Source: Thiotrichaceae bacterium
GTDB taxonomy: Bacteria > Pseudomonadota > Gammaproteobacteria > Thiotrichales > Thiotrichaceae
Reading direction: 5' to 3'
NCBI GenBank assembly: GCA_015494435.1
Contig: WGBH01000360.1
Span: forward strand, 1-10,344
Length of the DNA stretch: 10,344 nucleotides
The position numbers were made by a program, and so were the translations under genes. This document shows positions 6,090 through 10,344 of this stretch, in pieces. Under the pieces are notes generated by a model. The model was not told the DNA's origin. It ran no database searches and saw only the letters and a list, made by a program, of their open reading frames with translations. How positions within the stretch are numbered: position 1 is the first letter of the stretch; each line of letters begins with the position of its first letter.

Positions 6090-6428
6090 ATGGGAGTCGT
6101 AGTACTTAATGTTTGGACGCATGGCAAAAGAGCAACGTTAACTTCTGACCATCAACCAGTGGAAGTGCATATTAAAGCATGTGAAAAAGGAAGTGCTAGA
6201 AACTGTATAGAAGTTGGATTTATCTATGAAGTAGGTGATTTGGCAAAAAAAGACACAAAAAAAGCCATTGAGTTTTACAATAAAGCATGCAGTTTAAATT
6301 TTGCTATTAGGATGTACCAACACAGCTATTTTATATATAAAAAGTCAAATCCCGAACTCAGGTTAATCAGGTTAAATAATTTCCTGCTAAAAGGAGTGAA
6401 AGCTTCAGCTTTGTCGTTATCAAGATGA
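6090..6428 (+). pseudogene. Sel1-repeat protein remnant
   Basis: The open frame encodes about one and a half Sel1-like (tetratricopeptide-type) repeats: KACEKGSARNCIEVGFIYE, then KDTKKAIEFYNKACSLNFA. After A (about 6306) similarity stops in this frame but resumes in another frame from 6313 as CTNTAILYIKSQ, matching the usual G-C-x-N-x-A-x-L-Y start of the next repeat, and ends at TAA 6363-6365. This points to a frameshift around 6305-6312. No signal peptide or convincing ribosome binding site precedes the ATG. The last residues of the open frame (GVKASALSLSR) are read through a copy of the hairpin repeat at 6392-6412. It is probably a decayed gene; intact Sel1 proteins act as scaffolds in signalling and envelope processes. 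Confidence 0.6.
6392..6412 (+). repeat. GGAGTGAAAG hairpin repeat, copy B
   Basis: These 21 bases are identical to 200-220 about 6.2 kb away, with the stem AAAGCT/AGCTTT. The copy overlaps the tail of the Sel1 remnant and lies 94 bases before the ATG of the ATPase/nuclease gene, in the same orientation as copy C on its other side. Confidence 0.75.
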
Positions 6429-6506
6429 AATTTAATAAGTGAACGTCTATAGACCAAGTTTATACCGTAATGCAACAACGATAAGCAATAAAGGCAAGTG
6501 AAGAAA

Positions 6507-8054
6507 ATGAAGAAACTCCCAATTGGTATTCAAACATTTGAAAAAATAGCAACAGGCAACTATGTTTATGTCGATAAAACAGCCATTGCCTTACAACTAA
6601 TTGAAAATGGAGAATATTACTTCCTCTCTCGCCCACGTCGCTTTGGTAAGTCTTTGTTTCTTGATACCTTGCAAGATATTTTTCAAGGAAGAAAAGAGCT
6701 ATTCAAAGGGCTAGCAATCCATGATCAATGGGACTGGAAAAGCACTTGTCCCGTTATAAAAATCAGCTTTGGTGCAGGAGTACATGAGGGAGATAATGCA
6801 CGAGATGCTTTAGATCGCACCATGATTAGTATTCTAAAACATAATCAAAAACGTCTAAAACTTCGCTGCGAAAATATCACCGATGCGAAAGAGTGTTTTA
6901 CGGAGTTAATCGAAGCGGCTTATGACAAATATGGCAAAGTAGTCATTCTCGTTGATGAATACGATAAACCGATTTTGGATAATATTAGCGATAAAGACAC
7001 CGCCAGAATGATGCGTGATCGCCTAAAAAATATTTATTCAGTGATTAAAGACAGTGACCGTTATATCAAGTTTGTCTTTATTACGGGTGTAAGTAAATTC
7101 AGTAAAGTGAATCTATTCAGTGGCTTAAATAATCTCAATGATATTACGCTTGATCCGCGCTATGCAACCATCTGTGGCTATACCCACCATGACTTAGAAA
7201 CCACCTTTAAGCAATATTTACAAAGGGTTGATATGGAGGAACTTAAAGATTGGTATAACGGCTATTATTATTTAGGTGACAAGGTTTATAACCCGTTTGA
7301 TATTTTACTCTTTATTGATAAAGGCGCAGATTATTTTGAAAACTACTGGTGGAGTACGGGTAATCCTAGTTTTCTCTTGAAATTGTTGCAAGAAAAAACG
7401 TGGCATATCCCAGAAATAGAAAATTACACAGCCTCTGCTGCCACGCTAGATGCCTTTGATGTTGATCATATTGATTTAATCGCTTTACTGTGGCAAACAG
7501 GTTATCTCACTATTAAGGAAAAACGTCGTACATCGTTTGGTTCAAACTATCTACTTACTGTTCCTAACCGTGAAATTCAAACCTCACTCAATGTCCTTTT
7601 TATTACTTATCTCACCAAGCAAACCCATGAAACCTTACAATTTCAGCAAGGTTTACATGATTGTTTAAAGGCAGGTGACTTAAAAGGACTAGAAGCATCC
7701 ATCAAACGACTCTTTTCATCTATCCCTTATAATAATTTCACCAATAATAAGCTACAAAATTACGAAGGCTATTATGCCAGCGTTATGTATGCCTACCTTG
7801 CCAGTCTCGGCTTTGAACTCATTGCAGAAGACACCACTAACCATAACCGTATTGATCTAACCTTAAAACTGGATAATAAAATTTACATCTTTGAAATAAA
7901 AGCAGTCGATAAAGCAACAGGAAAGGCACTGGAACAAATTGAAGCGCGAGAATACTTCCTTAAATATCAAGGAGATAAAACCGTGTATGCCGTTGGTATA
8001 GAGTTTTGCAAACAACAACGGAATATTCGCCTGTTTGAATGGAAACAGTATTAG
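6507..8054 (+). CDS. AAA-ATPase-like / PD-(D/E)XK nuclease-fold protein
   Basis: A 515-residue member of the widespread family that joins an AAA-ATPase-like domain (PF09820 type) to a C-terminal PD-(D/E)XK nuclease-fold domain (PF08011, formerly DUF1703). Numbered from the in-frame GTG at 6498, it shows MKKLPIGIQTFEKI and NYVYVDKT at the start, a P-loop-like SRPRRFGKSLFLDTL (44-58), Walker B VVILVDEYDK (148-157), the family's DWYNGYYY and VYNPF segments (251-267), and a nuclease core with RIDL (D453) and FEIKA (E466, K468). The main nuclease residues are present, so activity is possible. The family's biological role is not established; it is frequently transferred and multicopy. I prefer the ATG at 6507 because relatives start MKKLPIGIQ; neither start has an ideal ribosome binding site. 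It stands alone, flanked by direct copies of a hairpin repeat. Confidence 0.85.
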   Translation: MKKLPIGIQTFEKIATGNYVYVDKTAIALQLIENGEYYFLSRPRRFGKSLFLDTLQDIFQGRKELFKGLAIHDQWDWKSTCPVIKISFGAGVHEGDNARDALDRTMISILKHNQKRLKLRCENITDAKECFTELIEAAYDKYGKVVILVDEYDKPILDNISDKDTARMMRDRLKNIYSVIKDSDRYIKFVFITGVSKFSKVNLFSGLNNLNDITLDPRYATICGYTHHDLETTFKQYLQRVDMEELKDWYNGYYYLGDKVYNPFDILLFIDKGADYFENYWWSTGNPSFLLKLLQEKTWHIPEIENYTASAATLDAFDVDHIDLIALLWQTGYLTIKEKRRTSFGSNYLLTVPNREIQTSLNVLFITYLTKQTHETLQFQQGLHDCLKAGDLKGLEASIKRLFSSIPYNNFTNNKLQNYEGYYASVMYAYLASLGFELIAEDTTNHNRIDLTLKLDNKIYIFEIKAVDKATGKALEQIEAREYFLKYQGDKTVYAVGIEFCKQQRNIRLFEWKQY

Positions 8055-8090
8055 GTGTTTTATTCATATTATCGAGTTTTTCAGAATAAA

Positions 8091-8113
8091 AAGAGTGAAA
8101 GTTGCAGCTTTTC
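8091..8113 (+). repeat. GGAGTGAAAG hairpin repeat, copy C
   Basis: The copy reads AAGAGTGAAAG, then TTGCAGCTTTTC. The stem AAAGTT/AGCTTT keeps pairing through a G-U wobble at the changed position. It lies 37 bases past the ATPase/nuclease stop, in the same orientation as copy B. Confidence 0.6.
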
Positions 8114-8131
8114 AGTGAAACGCACTGTTTT
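8113..8131 (+). terminator. Weak terminator candidate after the ATPase/nuclease gene
   Basis: CAGTG (8113-8117) pairs with CACTG (8123-8127) around AAACG, followed directly by TTTT. The stem is only 5 bp, so it is at best a weak intrinsic terminator for the plus-strand gene ending at 8054. Confidence 0.3.
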
Positions 8132-8167
8132 ATAAGACAGCAATTAGTATAAACGGCATCAGCATGC

Positions 8168-8193
8168 AAAAAGATAAATCTTTCACTCCTACG
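8168..8193 (-). repeat. GGAGTGAAAG hairpin repeat, copy D (inverted)
   Basis: On the minus strand this reads CGTAGGAGTGAAAG, then ATTTATCTTTTT. Relative to copies A and B the stem is AAAGAT/ATCTTT instead of AAAGCT/AGCTTT, a paired change that keeps the hairpin. It faces copy C, 54 bases away. Confidence 0.6.
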
Positions 8194-8211
8194 CTAGTGA
8201 GGCTGTGAAAG
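8171..8211 (-). terminator. Terminator-like hairpin downstream of smrA
   Basis: On the minus strand CTTTCAC (8211-8205) pairs with GTGAAAG (8186-8180), and the right arm is followed by ATTTATCTTTTT. The smrA stop lies 32 bases upstream. The right arm also belongs to repeat copy D, whose own stem AAAGAT/ATCTTT would compete with this one, so two exclusive folds are possible. Confidence 0.35.
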
Positions 8212-8242
8212 TATTTTGAAATTTGAAAATGAGATAAATTAT

Positions 8243-8818
8243 CTATATAGGAAGCTTCGTTCGTCTAAGTAAAACATAAACTGCTCCTGTGCCACCATCT
8301 TTAGGTTGTGCGGAATGAAAAGCAAGTACGCGTGGATGTTGCTTTAACCAATGATTAGTTTGTCGTTTAATAACAGCGTCCCTATTAGCTGAACGGTGAC
8401 CTTTACCGTGTATAATGATGACGCAACTGCCTTCAACTTGAAGTGCAATTTCTAAAAAATGCAGTAAGAGCTTTTTAGCTTGTCTAACATTCAATCCATG
8501 CAAATCAAGTTCATCAATAATGATATACTGCCCTCTACGTAACTTTTTAAACACGCTTTTCTGTATGCCTGCAGGACAGTAGCTAAGTTTATCTAAAGGA
8601 TTGATACTTTCTACTTCAGCTTGATCAGATAAAGTATCAACAATAGACAGTTGTTCTAAAGTATGTTGCTGTTTTTTGGGGACGACTATTTTTTTGACAG
8701 GGTGAATAACTTTATCATGTGCAAGTGGTTTTATATCTTTAACCGCTTCTCTAAATAGCTGCAAATCATCTTCATGCTCAGAAAGTGGTGCGTTATTAGA
8801 TTGTTTTTTTTGCATCAT
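8243..8818 (-). CDS. smrA: Smr-domain endonuclease, SmrA-like
   Basis: A 191-residue Smr (MutS2 C-terminal-type) domain protein. The N-terminal part has DLQLFREAVKDIKPL (18-32), characteristic of gammaproteobacterial SmrA, and FKKLRRGQY (90-98). The Smr domain follows with LDLHGLNVRQAKKLL (104-118), IIIHGKGH (134-141) and GGTGAVYVLLRR (175-186). The DLHG and HGKG motifs that mark active Smr nucleases are both intact, whereas E. coli SmrA (YdaL), as I recall it, lacks a canonical DLHG. Related SmrB cuts mRNA at collided ribosomes; whether this protein acts on RNA or DNA is not known. ATG ATG at 8818/8815 is preceded by AGAGTGA. It is transcribed divergently from surE with a 92-base shared upstream region. 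The alternative assignment is SmrB, which I consider less likely from the N-terminus. Confidence 0.87.
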   Translation of the reverse strand: MMQKKQSNNAPLSEHEDDLQLFREAVKDIKPLAHDKVIHPVKKIVVPKKQQHTLEQLSIVDTLSDQAEVESINPLDKLSYCPAGIQKSVFKKLRRGQYIIIDELDLHGLNVRQAKKLLLHFLEIALQVEGSCVIIIHGKGHRSANRDAVIKRQTNHWLKQHPRVLAFHSAQPKDGGTGAVYVLLRRTKLPI

Positions 8819-8868
8819 TTGGTCACTCTAAATGCTTGTGAATGAACGGATGTAGAGTGAACTATATT

Positions 8869-8881
8869 TCCCCTATGGGGA
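8869..8881. promoter_or_regulatory. TCCCC-TAT-GGGGA inverted repeat between smrA and surE
   Basis: A 5-bp GC stem with a 3-base centre, in an AT-rich divergent intergenic region, 30 bases upstream of the surE ATG. TATA-rich sequence lies on both sides (TATATT at 8863-8868 and TATATAAAA at 8884-8892). It could be an operator shared by the two divergent genes. No -35/-10 pair is clear enough to call. Confidence 0.35.
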
Positions 8882-8910
8882 GTATATAAAAATAATGAGC
8901 AAAGAGTCTA

Positions 8911-9663
8911 ATGAATATCTTATTAAGTAATGATGATGGTTTTGCAGCAAAGGGCTTAAATGCGTTATATCAGCGTTTGAGTGAACAATTTGAGGTGATG
9001 GTGGTTGCCCCTGATAGGGATAAAAGTGGCGCAAGTCATTCATTAACGCTTGAGTCACCTTTGCGCTTAACTTGGCGAGATGAGCATTTTTATAGTGTCA
9101 ATGGTACTCCAACAGATTGTGTTCATCTTGCATTAACAGGTTTATACGATAATCCGCCCAATTTAGTCATATCGGGGATTAATGCAGGTGCTAATATGGG
9201 GGATGATGTTATTTATTCAGGGACTGTGGCAGCCGCAATGGAAGGACGGCATCTTGGCTTGCCAGCGATTGCTGTCTCTATTGCATCTTTTGAACCACAC
9301 TATTTTTCCACAGCGGTTGAAGCAATAGTTGTATTATTGAGACATATGTATTATTTTTGCAAAGAAACGGCGACTATACTGAATATTAATGTGCCTGATA
9401 TTGCGTGGAATGAGATTAAGGGTTTTCAAGTGACCCGTTTAGGAAAGCGACATCAGGCTGAACCCGTAGTAAAAAGTAAAGACCCTCGCGGAAAGACCAT
9501 TTATTGGGTAGGACCACCTGGTAAAAAACAAGATGCAGGTGAAGGAACAGATTTTCATGCAGTTGAACAAGGGTATATTTCAGTGACACCGTTACAAATA
9601 GATCTTACCCATTATAAAGCAATCAATGCAACGAAAAAGTGGCTAAAGAGTATTGATGAGTAA
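8911..9663 (+). CDS. surE: 5'/3'-nucleotidase SurE
   Basis: Survival protein SurE, a metal-dependent phosphatase that dephosphorylates nucleoside 5'- and 3'-monophosphates and short polyphosphates. At 250 residues it matches the family (E. coli 253). It has SNDDG (6-10, metal ligands D8 and D9), APDRDKSGASHSLTL (33-47, ligand S39), GTPTDC (65-70) and SGINAGANMGDDVIYSGTVAAAMEG (88-112, ligand N91). All metal-binding residues are present. The ATG at 8911 fits the conserved MNILLSNDDG start, with AAAGAG upstream. The stop lies 9 bases before pcm, so the two form an operon as in many gammaproteobacteria, where both are linked to stationary-phase survival and damage repair. Confidence 0.97.
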   Translation: MNILLSNDDGFAAKGLNALYQRLSEQFEVMVVAPDRDKSGASHSLTLESPLRLTWRDEHFYSVNGTPTDCVHLALTGLYDNPPNLVISGINAGANMGDDVIYSGTVAAAMEGRHLGLPAIAVSIASFEPHYFSTAVEAIVVLLRHMYYFCKETATILNINVPDIAWNEIKGFQVTRLGKRHQAEPVVKSKDPRGKTIYWVGPPGKKQDAGEGTDFHAVEQGYISVTPLQIDLTHYKAINATKKWLKSIDE

Positions 9664-9672
9664 TTATACAAA

Positions 9673-10344
9673 ATGCGGAAATTAGATGTAAAAGGTATTG
9701 GGATGACATCTCAACGTACACGGGATCGCCTCATTAGTAGAATAGAACGTTTGGGGATAAAGAATAAAGAAGTACTGCGTGTGATGGGGTTAGTGCCACG
9801 GCATTTATTTGTAGATTCCGCGTTAGCAAGTCGCTCTTATGAAAATACCGCCTTACCGATAGGTTATGGGCAAACAATTTCGCAACCCTATATTGTTGCT
9901 CGAATGACAGAGTTGTTGCTAGATAGCAACAATCCACTAGATAATATTTTAGAAGTAGGCACAGGGTCTGGTTATCAAGCAGCAGTTTTAGGCGGATTAG
10001 TAAAAAATTTACAGACTGTAGAACGTATCTTGCCACTGCATCGAAAAGCACGTTGTTTATTGTATGAATTGGGCTATCGGAATATTTATCCCCACCATGC
10101 AGATGGCACATGGGGGTGGCAAAAAACAGCACCTTATGATGGGATTATAGTAACAGCAGCACCGACTGAAATACCTAATGCTTTGATACAACAACTAAAA
10201 ATAGGAGGTCGAATGATCATCCCTGTGGGTAAAAATAATAGCGAACAAATATTGCAGCTTGTGATTAGAGTATCGGAAAATGAGCATACGGTTGAAAACC
10301 ATGAAGCAGTGGTTTTTGTACCTTTTTTACAACAAACACACAAA
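9673..10344 (+). CDS. pcm: Protein-L-isoaspartate O-methyltransferase (3' end cut by window)
   Basis: The frame is open from ATG 9673 to the last base, giving 224 residues with no stop. Pcm transfers a methyl group from S-adenosylmethionine to isoaspartyl residues in aged proteins, starting their repair. Visible signatures are LPIGYGQTISQPYIVARMTELL (61-82), the methyl-donor motif LEVGTGSGYQ (93-102), VERI (116-119), YDGIIVTAAPTEIP (155-168) and the C-terminal EAVVFVPF (211-218). Bacterial Pcm proteins are usually 208-220 residues and end soon after the V-x-F-V-P segment, so only a few codons are probably missing. The start at MRKLDVKGIGMTSQRTRDRL is preferred over Met11. No strong ribosome binding site is visible, which suits coupling to surE 9 bases upstream. 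The usual next genes in this operon, nlpD and rpoS, would lie beyond the window. Confidence 0.95.
   Translation, partial: MRKLDVKGIGMTSQRTRDRLISRIERLGIKNKEVLRVMGLVPRHLFVDSALASRSYENTALPIGYGQTISQPYIVARMTELLLDSNNPLDNILEVGTGSGYQAAVLGGLVKNLQTVERILPLHRKARCLLYELGYRNIYPHHADGTWGWQKTAPYDGIIVTAAPTEIPNALIQQLKIGGRMIIPVGKNNSEQILQLVIRVSENEHTVENHEAVVFVPFLQQTHK

Noticed and set aside
7960..8169. Minus-strand open frame across the end of the ATPase/nuclease gene
   Set aside because: It is antisense to the gene's conserved C-terminus and passes through two repeat copies; no start signal was seen.
8873..9058. Minus-strand open frame across the start of surE
   Set aside because: Antisense to the conserved SurE N-terminus.
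9734..10343. Two minus-strand open frames of 132 and 69 residues
   Set aside because: Both are antisense shadows of pcm, whose plus-strand frame is open throughout and carries all methyltransferase motifs.

Overview
The window comes from an AT-rich gammaproteobacterium. The evidence is the divergent smr | surE-pcm block at the right end, with gammaproteobacterial-type SurE, L-isoaspartyl methyltransferase and SmrA-like proteins, and an E. coli-type PepN aminopeptidase of about 880 residues. The mix of secreted ankyrin proteins, an AAA-ATPase-like/PD-(D/E)XK protein, a Sel1 remnant and many small palindromic repeats resembles large, repeat-rich Thiotrichales or sulfur-oxidiser genomes. That placement is an inference; no taxonomic marker gene is present.

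Layout. Bases 1-374 are gene-free and packed with inverted repeats: two simple hairpins, three copies of a GGGTTTACAAA-centred element in alternating orientation, and one copy of a GGAGTGAAAG hairpin element. From 375 to 5847 everything reads on the minus strand. In order of transcription these are pepN (5847-3208), a 59-residue secreted peptide with a strong ribosome binding site (3009-2830), a broken SASA-type carbohydrate esterase (2718-2067), and two tandemly duplicated secreted ankyrin proteins (1913-1209 and 1091-375). This minus-strand block holds three runs of seven to nine G/C within about 1.1 kb: one in the leader of an ankyrin gene, one inside the other ankyrin gene, and one exactly where the esterase frame breaks.

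From 6090 to 8054 the reading is on the plus strand: a decayed Sel1-repeat gene, then a complete AAA-ATPase-like/PD-(D/E)XK nuclease-fold protein. The nuclease gene lies between direct copies of the GGAGTGAAAG hairpin element. A fourth copy, inverted, sits between the nuclease gene and smrA, and its stem carries a compensated base change.

The right end is housekeeping: smrA (minus) diverges from surE-pcm (plus). pcm runs to the window edge, probably within a few codons of its end. The housekeeping genes (pepN, smrA, surE, pcm) look intact. The accessory genes between and beside them look gained, duplicated or decaying. The best candidates for something new are the homopolymer-tract (possible phase-variation) cluster in the secreted-protein region and the mobile hairpin repeat family. 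I do not see a complete novel defence or mobile system.
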